From CAHJXF01 sp038240015 (GTDB lineage Bacteria > Pseudomonadota > Gammaproteobacteria > Burkholderiales > Burkholderiaceae_D): a stretch of DNA of 64,000 nucleotides. The stretch spans positions 9,453-73,452 of the forward strand of contig JBBSEF010000010.1 of the NCBI GenBank assembly GCA_038240015.1. Reading direction: 5' to 3'. Shown here one piece after another: positions 29,954-38,728 of this stretch. The notes beneath the pieces were generated by a model, which worked only from the letters and a program-made list of their open reading frames with translations, had not been told where the DNA came from and made no database searches. Each line of letters begins with the position of its first letter. Position 1 is the stretch's first letter. Position numbers and translations under genes: made by a program.

Positions 29954-30787
29954 CTACGCCGCGTGCGGCAGTTCGGCGGGCGCCGCGGGCGTGCCCTCGG
30001 ACACCGTCAGCACTTCGTGCCCGTCGTCCGTGACGAGCACGGTGTGTTCCCACTGCGCCGACAGGCTGTGGTCCTTGGTGACGATGGTCCAGCCATCGGC
30101 CATCTCGCGGATCTCGCGGCGACCCGCGTTGATCATCGGTTCGACCGTGAAGATCATGCCGGGCACGAGCAGTTCAAGCGTCCCTGCTCGACCGTAGTGA
30201 AGCACCTGCGGGTCTTCGTGAAAACGCTGTCCGATGCCGTGCCCGCAGAATTCGCGAACGACTGAGAAGCCGTTGCGCTCCGCATGGCGCTGGATGACAT
30301 GACCGACGTCACCCAGATGCGCGCCCGGCCTGACGGCGCGAATGCCGAGCCACATGCATTCGAACGTGATCTCGCACAGGCGCCGCGCTTGAATCGAAGC
30401 TTCGCCGACCAGGAACATGCGGCTCGTATCGCCGTGATATCCGTCCTTGATGACCGTGACGTCGATGTTGACAATGTCGCCGTTCTTCAATACGCGGTCG
30501 CCGGGAATGCCGTGGCAGACCTGATGGTTCACCGACGTGCACACCGACTTCGGGTAGGGACGATAGCCGGGCGGCGCGTAATTGAGCGGCGCGGGAATCG
30601 TCTGCTGCACGTCGACCATGTAGTCGTGACACAGCCGATCGAGTTCGCCCGTGGTCATTCCGGGCTTGACGAACGGCGTGATGTGGTCGAGCACTTCCGA
30701 CCCGAGGCGCCCGGCGATGCGCATCCGCTCGATGTCGGTGGCGGTCTTGATGATGGCGGACGATGCGGGGCGGGGAAGCGAACTCAT
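29954..30787 (-). CDS. map: Methionine aminopeptidase type I
   Basis: MAP removes the initiator Met after deformylation. The 277-residue product has the five metal ligands Asp109, Asp120, His183, Glu216 and Glu247, in VNIDVTV, HGDTSRMF, CGHGIG, FTVEPMI and QWEHTVLV. The frame is open 26 codons further, but ATG 30787 gives the family start and a normal length. It is divergent from rpsB across 223 bases that hold a shared palindromic -10. Its function pairs naturally with def, 4 kb away. Confidence 0.95.
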   Translation of the reverse strand: MSSLPRPASSAIIKTATDIERMRIAGRLGSEVLDHITPFVKPGMTTGELDRLCHDYMVDVQQTIPAPLNYAPPGYRPYPKSVCTSVNHQVCHGIPGDRVLKNGDIVNIDVTVIKDGYHGDTSRMFLVGEASIQARRLCEITFECMWLGIRAVRPGAHLGDVGHVIQRHAERNGFSVVREFCGHGIGQRFHEDPQVLHYGRAGTLELLVPGMIFTVEPMINAGRREIREMADGWTIVTKDHSLSAQWEHTVLVTDDGHEVLTVSEGTPAAPAELPHAA

Positions 30788-30815
30788 GGGAGTGGGGTGG
30801 AACGATTCAGCGAAA

Positions 30816-30830
30816 CCGCTATAATAGCGG
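30816..30830. promoter_or_regulatory. Palindromic -10 between map and rpsB
   Basis: CCGCTAT-A-ATAGCGG is a perfect 15-base palindrome with a central A. It gives TATAAT (30820-30825) toward rpsB and TATTAT on the opposite strand toward map. No strong -35 is visible for either. The rpsB leader from here to the ATG would be roughly 180 bases, long enough for the S2 autoregulation known in other proteobacteria. Confidence 0.55.
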
Positions 30831-31010
30831 GCTTGCCGGAAGCCGTCTGCGTTGCGACTAGGCAATCACCACAGGCAATCACCGCAGCGCGCGTCGTACC
30901 CGAGGCGCCGGCAGAAATCTGTTTGACCATCCGCGAGTCAGCGTACCGAGGGTGCCGTTTCCGTTGTGGACGGTGCAACGCTTGCTCTAGACCCAACCCT
31001 TAGGAATTCT

Positions 31011-31751
31011 ATGTCGACCACCATGCGTGAAATGCTCGAGGCGGGCGTCCATTTCGGACACCAGACCCGCTTCTGGAATCCCAAGATGGCGCCGTTCATT
31101 TTCGGCCATCGCAACCGGATTCATATCGTCAACCTCGAGAAGACGCTCTCGAATTACAACGATGCGATCAAGTACGCGAAGAAGCTCGCCGCCAACCGCG
31201 GCACGATCCTCTTCGTGGGCACAAAGCGTCAGGCCCGCGAAATCATCGCCGAAGAAGCCAAGCGCGCCGGCGTACCTTATGTCGATCAGCGCTGGCTGGG
31301 CGGCATGCTCACCAACTTCAAGACTGTCAAGGCGTCGATCAAGCGCTTGAAGGACATGGAAGCGACCGTGGCCGATGGCGGTCAGGAGCGCATGAGCAAG
31401 AAGGAAGCGCTGACGTTCTCGCGCGAGATGGAGAAGCTGCAGAAATCGATCGGCGGCATCAAGGACATGAACGGCGTGCCCGATGCGATCTTCGTCATCG
31501 ACGTCGGTTATCACAAGGGCGCGGTCACCGAAGCCGCCAAGCTCGGCGTGCCGGTCATCGGCGTGGTCGATACCAACCACTCGCCCGACAGCATCGCCTA
31601 CGTGATCCCCGGCAACGACGACTCGAGCAAGGCGATTCGTCTGTATGCACGCGGCGTCGCCGACGCGATTCTCGAAGGTCGCAACAACGCACTCCACGAC
31701 ATCGTCGAAGCGCCCGAGAACGGCGAAGATTTCGTCGAAGTCAACGCGTAG
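31011..31751 (+). CDS. rpsB: 30S ribosomal protein S2
   Basis: S2 binds the small subunit late in assembly. The 246-residue product begins MSTTMREMLEAGVHFGHQTRFWNP and contains RWLGGMLTNFKT and PVIGVVDTNHSPD, all S2 hallmarks. ATG 31011 follows TAGGAA. It is the first gene of the long plus-strand run, and a T-rich hairpin separates it from tsf. Confidence 0.97.
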   Translation: MSTTMREMLEAGVHFGHQTRFWNPKMAPFIFGHRNRIHIVNLEKTLSNYNDAIKYAKKLAANRGTILFVGTKRQAREIIAEEAKRAGVPYVDQRWLGGMLTNFKTVKASIKRLKDMEATVADGGQERMSKKEALTFSREMEKLQKSIGGIKDMNGVPDAIFVIDVGYHKGAVTEAAKLGVPVIGVVDTNHSPDSIAYVIPGNDDSSKAIRLYARGVADAILEGRNNALHDIVEAPENGEDFVEVNA

Positions 31752-31810
31752 TCGCGACCGATCGATAGCCCGTCGCGAGTCGCGCGATCGGGCCGAATGA
31801 ACGGCAGTGC

Positions 31811-31840
31811 GGGGTGTCTTTCGCGGCGCCCCTTTTTTTT
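31811..31840 (+). terminator. Terminator/attenuator between rpsB and tsf
   Basis: GGGGTGTC pairs with GGCGCCCC (two G-T pairs) around TTTCGC, followed by eight T. It lies 42 bases before tsf. Since tsf has no obvious promoter of its own in this gap, partial read-through lowering EF-Ts relative to S2 is plausible. Confidence 0.8.
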
Positions 31841-31881
31841 GTTTCGACGAATTTTCAACAGCCCAAGGCAAGGGGAAACAC

Positions 31882-32772
31882 ATGGCGGAAATCACCGCGG
31901 GCATGGTCAAGGCGCTTCGTGAAAAGACCGACGCGCCGATGATGGAGTGCAAAAAGGCATTGGCCGAAGCCGCAGGTGACATGGACAAGGCCGAAGAGCT
32001 GTTGCGCGTCAAGCTGGGCAACAAGGCGAGCAAGGCCGCGAGCCGCGTCACGGCCGAAGGCATCGTCGGCATCGTCATCGAGGGCAAGGTCGGCGCGCTG
32101 GTCGAGATCAACTGCGAGACCGACTTCGTCGCGAAGAACGAAGACTTCCTGCAGTTCACGAAGAACGTCGCGACGACCATCGTTCACCAGGATCCGGCGA
32201 CGGTCGATGCGTTGCTCGGCATGCCGCTCGAAGGCAAGACGGTCGAGGAAACGCGCGCCGCACTGGTCGGAAAGATCGGCGAGAACCTGTCGATCCGCCG
32301 CTTCGTGCGCTATGAAACCGAAGCGAAGCTGGCGAGCTATATCCACGGCACGCGTATCGGCGTATTGGTTGAATACGATGCGGCCGACGATCAGGTCGGC
32401 AAGGACCTCGCGATGCATATCGCGGCCAGCAAGCCGCTGACGATCTCGAAGGACGACGTTCCCGCCGACAAGATCGAGACCGAACGCAAGGTATTCGCCG
32501 CGCAGGCAGCCGAGGAAGCGACGAAACGCGGCAAGCCCGCCGATATCGTTGCGAAGATGGTGGAAGGGCGCGTCTCGAAATATCTGGCCGAAGTCGCGCT
32601 GCTCGGTCAGCCGTTCGTGAAGAACCCCGACGAGACGATCGAGAAGATGTTGAAAGCCAGGGGTGCGCGTGTGTTGCGCTTCGCGCTGTATGTGGTGGGT
32701 GAAGGCATCGAGAAGCGCAGCGATGATTTCGCGGCCGAAGTCGCGGCCCAGGTCGCAGCGGCGCATAAGTAA
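31882..32772 (+). CDS. tsf: Translation elongation factor Ts
   Basis: EF-Ts recycles EF-Tu by nucleotide exchange. The 296-residue product has the UBA-like N-terminus (MVKALREKTDAPMMECKKAL), CETDFVAKNEDF and the C-terminal VEGRVSKYLAEVALLGQPFVK. ATG 31882 follows AAGGGGAA. It sits between rpsB and pyrH as in most proteobacteria. Confidence 0.97.
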   Translation: MAEITAGMVKALREKTDAPMMECKKALAEAAGDMDKAEELLRVKLGNKASKAASRVTAEGIVGIVIEGKVGALVEINCETDFVAKNEDFLQFTKNVATTIVHQDPATVDALLGMPLEGKTVEETRAALVGKIGENLSIRRFVRYETEAKLASYIHGTRIGVLVEYDAADDQVGKDLAMHIAASKPLTISKDDVPADKIETERKVFAAQAAEEATKRGKPADIVAKMVEGRVSKYLAEVALLGQPFVKNPDETIEKMLKARGARVLRFALYVVGEGIEKRSDDFAAEVAAQVAAAHK

Positions 32773-32808
32773 TTGCGCTGGGGAAATCAACGATAATGCC
32801 GCGCTGCT

Positions 32809-32883
32809 GTCGTCCCTGCGAAAGCAGGGACCCAGTGACGTTAGTTCGCAGACGCTGGGTTCCCGCGTTCGCGGGAACGACGG
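32809..32883. repeat. Double-hairpin palindromic repeat between tsf and pyrH
   Basis: The outer TCGT/ACGA arms enclose two perfect 8-bp hairpins: GTCCCTGC-GAAA-GCAGGGAC (32812-32831) and GTTCCCGC-GTTC-GCGGGAAC (32859-32878). An ACCCAG/CTGGGT pair lies between them. The layout and sequence resemble a dispersed MITE/REP-like repeat common in proteobacterial intergenic DNA. Only one clear copy is in this window. Confidence 0.75.
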
Positions 32884-32913
32884 GACGGCACGAACAGCGA
32901 GGAATGACGCGAG

Positions 32914-33627
32914 ATGGCATTGGCCTACAAGCGGGTGTTGCTGAAGCTCTCGGGCGAAGCGTTGATGGGTGACGATTCGTTCGGCATCAATCGAGAGACG
33001 ATCGAAACGATGGTGGCCGATATCGCCGACGTGGTGAAGAGCGGCGTCCAACTCGCGATCGTGATCGGCGGAGGCAATATTTTTCGCGGCGTGGCCCTCG
33101 GCGCGTCCGGCATGGACCGCGCTACGGCCGACTACATGGGCATGCTCGCGACGATGATGAATGCGCTCGCGCTGCAGGACGCCTTGATGCGCGCCGGCGT
33201 CTCGGCGCGGGTGCTGTCGGCGCTGCGCATGGATCAAGTGGTTGAGCCGTATATCCGGCCCAAGGCGATGCGTCATCTGGAAGAAGGAAGGGTAGTGATT
33301 TTTGCGGCCGGCACCGGCAATCCGTTCTTCACGACCGATACCGCCGCTGCCCTTCGGGGAGCTGAGATCGGCGCCGAGATCGTGTTGAAGGCGACCAAGG
33401 TCGATGGCGTCTACAGTGCCGATCCGAACCAGGATGCAGGGGCGACGCGCTATGCAACCATCAGCTTCGACGAAGCGATCGGCAAGCATCTGCAGGTGAT
33501 GGACGCGACCGCCTTCGCGTTGTGCCGCGATCAGAAGCTGCCGATCAGGGTGTTCTCCATCGTCAAGCCGGGTTCGTTGAAGCGCGTGTGCGAAGGCGCC
33601 GACGAGGGCACGCTGGTTCACGTTTAG
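32914..33627 (+). CDS. pyrH: Uridylate kinase
   Basis: PyrH phosphorylates UMP to UDP. The 237-residue product has the amino-acid-kinase N-terminus YKRVLLKLSGEALMG, the IVIGGGNIFRG loop and MDATAFALCRDQKLPI. It has the expected length. The usual rpsB-tsf-pyrH-frr order is kept, although a palindromic repeat occupies the gap before it. Confidence 0.97.
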   Translation: MALAYKRVLLKLSGEALMGDDSFGINRETIETMVADIADVVKSGVQLAIVIGGGNIFRGVALGASGMDRATADYMGMLATMMNALALQDALMRAGVSARVLSALRMDQVVEPYIRPKAMRHLEEGRVVIFAAGTGNPFFTTDTAAALRGAEIGAEIVLKATKVDGVYSADPNQDAGATRYATISFDEAIGKHLQVMDATAFALCRDQKLPIRVFSIVKPGSLKRVCEGADEGTLVHV

Positions 33628-33646
33628 ACGAAGACAGGACACGCGC

Positions 33647-34207
33647 ATGGCGATTGCCGACATCAAGAAGACGGTTGAGCAGAAGATGCAGAAGTCGCTC
33701 GAGACCTTGAAGGCCGACCTGGGGAAAGTCCGCACTGGACGCGCCCATACAGGCTTGCTCGATCACATCCACGTCGATTACTACGGCACGCCGACAGCCT
33801 TGAGTCAGGTCGCCAACGTCACGCTCGTCGATGCGCGAACCATCGGCGTGCAGCCGTGGGAAAAGAAGATGGTGCAGGTGGTCGAGAAGGCGATTCGCGA
33901 GGCCGACCTCGGACTGAACCCCGCCACCAGCGGCGACATGATCCGCGTTCCGATGCCCGCGCTCACCGAAGAGCGGCGTCGTGAATTGACCAAGGTCGTC
34001 AAGAGCGAGGGAGAGGACGCCAAGATCGCGATCCGCAATCTGCGTCGCGATGCGAACAATCAGTTGAAGGACGTGCTCAAGGCCAAGGAGGTTTCCGAGG
34101 ACGACGAGCGCCGCGCGCAAGACGACGTGCAGAAGCTGACCGATCGCAACATCGGCGAGATCGACAAGATGGTGGCGCAGAAGGAAGCGGAGATCATGAC
34201 GGTTTGA
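33647..34207 (+). CDS. frr: Ribosome recycling factor
   Basis: RRF splits post-termination ribosomes together with EF-G. The 186-residue product begins MAIADIKKTVEQKMQKSLETLK. It contains VRTGRAHTGLLDHIHVDYYG and the long antiparallel helical ending (DDVQKLTDRNIGEIDKMVAQKE). It starts 19 bases after pyrH and has AGGACA upstream of the ATG. Confidence 0.97.
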   Translation: MAIADIKKTVEQKMQKSLETLKADLGKVRTGRAHTGLLDHIHVDYYGTPTALSQVANVTLVDARTIGVQPWEKKMVQVVEKAIREADLGLNPATSGDMIRVPMPALTEERRRELTKVVKSEGEDAKIAIRNLRRDANNQLKDVLKAKEVSEDDERRAQDDVQKLTDRNIGEIDKMVAQKEAEIMTV

Positions 34208-34323
34208 GCTCGCGCTCGATCCGCTCGCTCGCATCGCTCAATGATCGGCCGACCGCTCATGCATCGTTCCTTGCGTCGTTCCCGCGTCGTCCCCCCGGCG
34301 CTTCGCGTTCGGCTGATCCCGCG

Positions 34324-35082
34324 ATGAACCGGCGCGTCAGTTCCACCCAGACCATTCCCGAGACGGCCGACGTGCCGCGCCACGTCGCAATCATCATGGA
34401 CGGCAATGGCCGCTGGGCAACCTCGCGACATCTGCCGCGCGCGGCCGGACACTCGAAGGGCGTCGATCGCGTCGAGGAGATCGTCGAAGCCTGCATCGTT
34501 CGCGGCGTTACGCATCTGACGTTGTTCGCATTCAGTTCCGAAAACTGGCGGCGTCCCGCCGACGAGGTGTCGCTGCTGATGCGTCTGTTCATCGGCACGC
34601 TGGAGAGGCAGGTCGCGCGCTTGCACGCCAACGGAATTCGCCTTTGCGTGATCGGCGATCTCGAACGGTTCGAACCGCGCCTGCGCGGATTGATCGAGTC
34701 GGCGCAACAAAAGACGTCGGGCAACGACAAGCTGACATTGACGATCGCCGCGAACTACGGGGGACGAGCAGACATCCTGATTGCGATCAGGAAGCTGCTC
34801 GCGGACCGGTCCGAGCTGGCAAGCGATCCGTCGCGAATCGACGAAGAAAGTTTCGCGCCCTATCTCGCCATGCATGGCATGCCCGAGCCGGATCTTTTCA
34901 TTCGTACCGGCGGTGAACAGCGCATCAGTAACTTCCTTCTCTGGCAACTGGCCTACACCGAGCTTTACTTCACCGATGTGTACTGGCCGAACTTCGATGC
35001 CGAAGAGCTGGATCGGGCGATCGCCTGGTACCGGATGCGCGAGCGCCGCTTCGGGCGTACCAGCGCGCAACTGGGCGCGTGA
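34324..35082 (+). CDS. uppS: Undecaprenyl diphosphate synthase
   Basis: UppS makes the C55 lipid carrier for cell wall and O-antigen synthesis. The 252-residue product has the catalytic Asp26 in HVAIIMDGNGRWA, FAFSSENWRRP, and the terminal DLFIRTGGEQRISNFLLWQLAY. The frame is open upstream to frr, but ATG 34324 gives a typical short N-terminus. cdsA begins 3 bases after its stop. Confidence 0.96.
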   Translation: MNRRVSSTQTIPETADVPRHVAIIMDGNGRWATSRHLPRAAGHSKGVDRVEEIVEACIVRGVTHLTLFAFSSENWRRPADEVSLLMRLFIGTLERQVARLHANGIRLCVIGDLERFEPRLRGLIESAQQKTSGNDKLTLTIAANYGGRADILIAIRKLLADRSELASDPSRIDEESFAPYLAMHGMPEPDLFIRTGGEQRISNFLLWQLAYTELYFTDVYWPNFDAEELDRAIAWYRMRERRFGRTSAQLGA

Positions 35083-35085
35083 GCC

Positions 35086-35913
35086 ATGTTGAAGCAGCGC
35101 ATCATCACGGCTCTGGTGTTGGTCGGTCTGCTCGCGCTGGTGCTGACGGTCGCGCGGCCCTGGGGCTTTCCATTGTTTGCGTTGCTGCTGGTCGGCGCCG
35201 TGATCGCCGAATGGCTCACGCTGCTCGGCCTGTCGCGAACCACGACGGTGGTCGCTGCGGGTCTGATGATGTTCGTGCTGTGGATCATCGACTCGAGCGC
35301 GTATGCCTCGCCGGTGGCGCTGGTGGTCTGGGTAGCGGCTGCGGGGGTCTGGTTCGCACTCGCGACGTCTCTCTTCGTCGCGGGCCGCTTCCCGCCATCG
35401 GATCGCTGGCGAATCGGGTATGCCGGTCTCGGGCTGTTGCTACCAGCGGCCTGCTGGTTTGCATTGGTTGCCGCGTATCGCGAGGGATTGGTGTTTCTTG
35501 TTTCCATCCTCGCCATGGTCTGGGCCGCAGATGTCGCGGCGTATTTCGCAGGCCGCGCGTTCGGAAAGAAGAAACTTGCGCCGTCGATCAGCCCTGGCAA
35601 GACCTGGGCTGGGGCCATCGGCGGCGCGATCGCTGCGCTGGTGTTCGCTGCGATCGCGGCCAAATGGCCCCTGTTGTCCGGAAGTTATTTCGACGTGCTG
35701 GCGCAGCGCTGGCCGATGGTCGCGATGCTTGCCGCTGTTCTCGTGTTGGTGATTCTCAGCATCGTCGGCGATTTGTTCGAGTCGCAGTTGAAACGCCAGC
35801 GCGGCGTAAAGGACAGCGGCCGTCTGCTGCCGGGACACGGCGGCGTTTTCGATCGAGTCGATGCGTTGCTTCCGGTCGTTCCGATCGCCGTGCTGCTGAC
35901 TCTGATCGCTTGA
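35086..35913 (+). CDS. cdsA: Phosphatidate cytidylyltransferase
   Basis: CdsA makes CDP-diacylglycerol for phospholipid synthesis in the inner membrane. The 275-residue product is almost entirely hydrophobic, with about seven or eight membrane segments. The family signature at about 235-262 reads LKRQRGVKDSGRLLPGHGG then FDRVD. It is tightly packed between uppS and dxr. Confidence 0.96.
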   Translation: MLKQRIITALVLVGLLALVLTVARPWGFPLFALLLVGAVIAEWLTLLGLSRTTTVVAAGLMMFVLWIIDSSAYASPVALVVWVAAAGVWFALATSLFVAGRFPPSDRWRIGYAGLGLLLPAACWFALVAAYREGLVFLVSILAMVWAADVAAYFAGRAFGKKKLAPSISPGKTWAGAIGGAIAALVFAAIAAKWPLLSGSYFDVLAQRWPMVAMLAAVLVLVILSIVGDLFESQLKRQRGVKDSGRLLPGHGGVFDRVDALLPVVPIAVLLTLIA

Positions 35914-35928
35914 CGGAAGAATGATGCG

Positions 35929-37176
35929 ATGAACGCGTTGATCGACCCACGTCGCGGCAGTCATGCGGGCGCGCATCGCGCGCCATCGGCCGAAGTGCAA
36001 TCGATCACGATCCTCGGCTCGACCGGCTCGATCGGCGTCAGTACGCTCGACGTACTCGCGCGTCATCCGGATCGCTATCGCGTTCACGCGTTGACGGGCC
36101 ATACCCGCGTTGCCGAACTCGCGGAGCAATGCCGGCGTTTCGCGCCCGCGCGCGCGGTGGTTGCGAATGCCGACGATGCGAAGACCTTGCGCGAGATGCT
36201 GGCCGCGAGCGGCCGTCACGCGATGCAGATCGATCATGGCCCGGAGGCCCTGTGCGAAGTCGCGCGCGAAGCCGAGGTGGTGATGGCCGCGATCGTCGGC
36301 GCGGCCGGATTGGCTGCGGCGATGGCCGCGGCGCGTGCGGGCCGCCGCGTTCTGCTCGCGAACAAGGAGGCGCTGGTGATGGCCGGCTCGCTGTTCATCG
36401 ATGCCGTCGTCACGGGCGGCGCCACGTTGTTGCCGATCGATAGCGAGCACAACGCCATCTTTCAATGCTTGCCCCATCCTGTCGACGGGCGCCATCAACA
36501 CGCGGGCATCGCGCGCATTGTGCTCACCGCCTCGGGCGGCCCGTTTCGCACCATGCCGATCGATCAGATGGAGCGCGTCACACCCGACGAGGCGTGCGCG
36601 CATCCCAATTGGAAGATGGGCCGCAAGATTTCGGTCGACTCGGCGACGATGATGAACAAGGGACTCGAGGTGATCGAAGCGCGCTGGCTGTTCGGCCTTG
36701 CGCCCGATCGCATCGAGGTCGTGATTCATCCGCAAAGCGTGGTCCATTCGATGGTCGAATATGTCGATGGCTCGGTGCTCGCGCAGATGGGCAACCCCGA
36801 CATGCGCACGCCGATCGCGCATGCGCTGGCGTGGCCCGAGCGCATCGCATCGGGCGTGCCGTCGCTCGATCTGACCGCGATCGCGCGGCTCGATTTCGAG
36901 AAGCCCGACCTCGGACGCTTTCCCTGCATCGATCTCGCATACCATGCGCTTGTTTCGGGAGGCAGCGCGTCGGCCATTCTCAACGCCGCCAACGAAATCG
37001 CGGTCGATGCGTTCTTGAATCGGCGTATCCGCTTCACGGATATTGCGAACTTGGTCGATCGTGTGTTGAATGCGTTGCCTGCGAGCGCGCCGAAGTCGCT
37101 CGACGACATCTTCGAGATCGACATGAAGGCTCGAGAGTGCGCACGCGAATGCATGGACGAACTCGCGGCCCGTTGA
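35929..37176 (+). CDS. dxr: 1-deoxy-D-xylulose 5-phosphate reductoisomerase
   Basis: DXR commits carbon to the MEP isoprenoid pathway, feeding UppS. The 415-residue product has the NADPH loop GSTGSIG at 30-36 and metal/substrate motifs LLPIDSEHNAIFQ and TASGGPFR. NWKMGRKISVDSATMMNKGLE and the C-terminal helical domain follow. The first 22 residues are a variable extension. rseP follows after 22 bases. Confidence 0.96.
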   Translation: MNALIDPRRGSHAGAHRAPSAEVQSITILGSTGSIGVSTLDVLARHPDRYRVHALTGHTRVAELAEQCRRFAPARAVVANADDAKTLREMLAASGRHAMQIDHGPEALCEVAREAEVVMAAIVGAAGLAAAMAAARAGRRVLLANKEALVMAGSLFIDAVVTGGATLLPIDSEHNAIFQCLPHPVDGRHQHAGIARIVLTASGGPFRTMPIDQMERVTPDEACAHPNWKMGRKISVDSATMMNKGLEVIEARWLFGLAPDRIEVVIHPQSVVHSMVEYVDGSVLAQMGNPDMRTPIAHALAWPERIASGVPSLDLTAIARLDFEKPDLGRFPCIDLAYHALVSGGSASAILNAANEIAVDAFLNRRIRFTDIANLVDRVLNALPASAPKSLDDIFEIDMKARECARECMDELAAR

Positions 37177-37198
37177 AGAAAAACCTGGAAACCTGTCG

Positions 37199-38629
37199 AT
37201 GAATTTTGTCTGGACCGTTGCCGCATTCTTTGCCGCGCTCGGACCCTTGATCGTGTTTCACGAACTCGGCCATTACGCGGTCGCGCGTCTGTGCGGCGTG
37301 AAGGTGCTGCGCTTTTCGGTCGGCTTCGGTCGTCCGTTGTTGAAGTGGGTGCGCGGGCGCGACAAGACCGAGTGGGTGCTCGCGGCGATTCCTTTCGGCG
37401 GCTATGTCGCGATGCTCGACGAGCGCGAGATGAAAGTTGATCCGCAGGCCGCGCCGATTCCCGAGAGCGATCTGCGGCGCGCGTTCAATCGGCAGTCGGT
37501 TGCCAAGCGCATCGTGATCGTTGCCGCCGGACCGTTCGCGAATCTGCTACTTGCGGTGCTGCTGTACGCGGGCGTGAACATGGTCGGCGTCGACGAGCCG
37601 CGCGCGATGTTCTCGACGCCAGGCGCGAGCAGCGCGCTCGCGCAGGCCGGTATCGATGCGCCGTTCGAAGTGACCGCGCTCGATGACGATGCGATTCGAT
37701 CGATCGTCGATTTGCGTTGGCGCCTCCTGAAGATTGGCGTCGATCACGGGTCGGCGCTGCTGCAGGTCAGACGAGTCGATCAGCCGGCCGACACAGGCCG
37801 CCGCGTGACTCTCGACCTCGCGCGCTTCGAGACCAAGGACCTCGAAACCGACTTCATGCAGAAACTCGGGCTCGCGCTCTTGCGACCCAAGCCCACGATA
37901 CGCGACGTCGCCGACGCCAGCGGCCCCGCGGCCCTCGCGGGTTTGAAACGCGGCGACCGCGTCGTGTCGATCGATGGCAAGGCGATCGACGACGTCGACG
38001 CGCTTCAGCACATCGTCGGCGCCTCACCAGGCAAGAAACTCCAGTTCGTGATCGAGCGCAACGGGGCGATGGTGACGACATCGGTCACGCCGATCGCCGC
38101 TGCCGTCGCGGCGTCGAGCACCCCGCCCAGCGCCGCGTCCGGTCCCGCGCCGAGCACTGCAGCGGCCCCCGCGACAATGGGACGCATCGGCGTTCAGTTG
38201 GGTGCCCAGCTTCAGACGGTGCGCGTGCATTACGGTCCGTTGGAAGCGGTCGCACACGGCGCCGTGCAGACATGGGACCTGTGCGTGTTCTCGGTTCGGA
38301 TGATCGGCAAGATGCTGTCGGGCGAGATCTCGCTCAAGAACATCAGCGGGCCGGTGACGATCGCCGATTACGCGGGCCAGTCGGCGCGACTCGGGCCGCT
38401 GGCCTTCATCAGCTTCGTCGCTTTCATCAGCATCAGTCTGGGCGTGATGAACCTGCTGCCCGTGCCGATGCTCGATGGAGGTCATTTGCTGTATTATTTC
38501 GCCGAAATTGTCAGGGGGCGCCCGCCATCCGAACGGTTTCTCGAATGGAGTCAGCGGGCAGGCATGTTCCTCCTTGCGGGCTTGATGGTCGTAGCGCTGT
38601 TCAACGACGTCGTGCGCTTGCTGTCGTGA
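37199..38629 (+). CDS. rseP: RseP-type intramembrane site-2 zinc metalloprotease
   Basis: RseP cleaves the anti-sigma factor RseA during the sigma-E envelope response. The 476-residue product has the zinc motif HELGH (His21, Glu22, His25) in the first membrane helix and the third ligand motif PMLDGGHLL near the C-terminus. PDZ regions lie between: a divergent first one (TALDDDAIRSIVDLRWRLL) and a clear second (GLKRGDRVVSIDGKAIDD). Residues about 300-323 are an Ala/Pro/Ser-rich low-complexity insert inside or next to the second PDZ domain. It lies just upstream of bamA, the common arrangement. Confidence 0.95.
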   Translation: MNFVWTVAAFFAALGPLIVFHELGHYAVARLCGVKVLRFSVGFGRPLLKWVRGRDKTEWVLAAIPFGGYVAMLDEREMKVDPQAAPIPESDLRRAFNRQSVAKRIVIVAAGPFANLLLAVLLYAGVNMVGVDEPRAMFSTPGASSALAQAGIDAPFEVTALDDDAIRSIVDLRWRLLKIGVDHGSALLQVRRVDQPADTGRRVTLDLARFETKDLETDFMQKLGLALLRPKPTIRDVADASGPAALAGLKRGDRVVSIDGKAIDDVDALQHIVGASPGKKLQFVIERNGAMVTTSVTPIAAAVAASSTPPSAASGPAPSTAAAPATMGRIGVQLGAQLQTVRVHYGPLEAVAHGAVQTWDLCVFSVRMIGKMLSGEISLKNISGPVTIADYAGQSARLGPLAFISFVAFISISLGVMNLLPVPMLDGGHLLYYFAEIVRGRPPSERFLEWSQRAGMFLLAGLMVVALFNDVVRLLS

Positions 38630-38728
38630 GCGATCGTGAACAGGCAGGTCGCGCGTGAATGGCTGCGTCGCGCGATCCTCTCGCGCTTGTGGTTCCCTCC
38701 CAGCATTTTCGACCCCACGCATCTCTTG

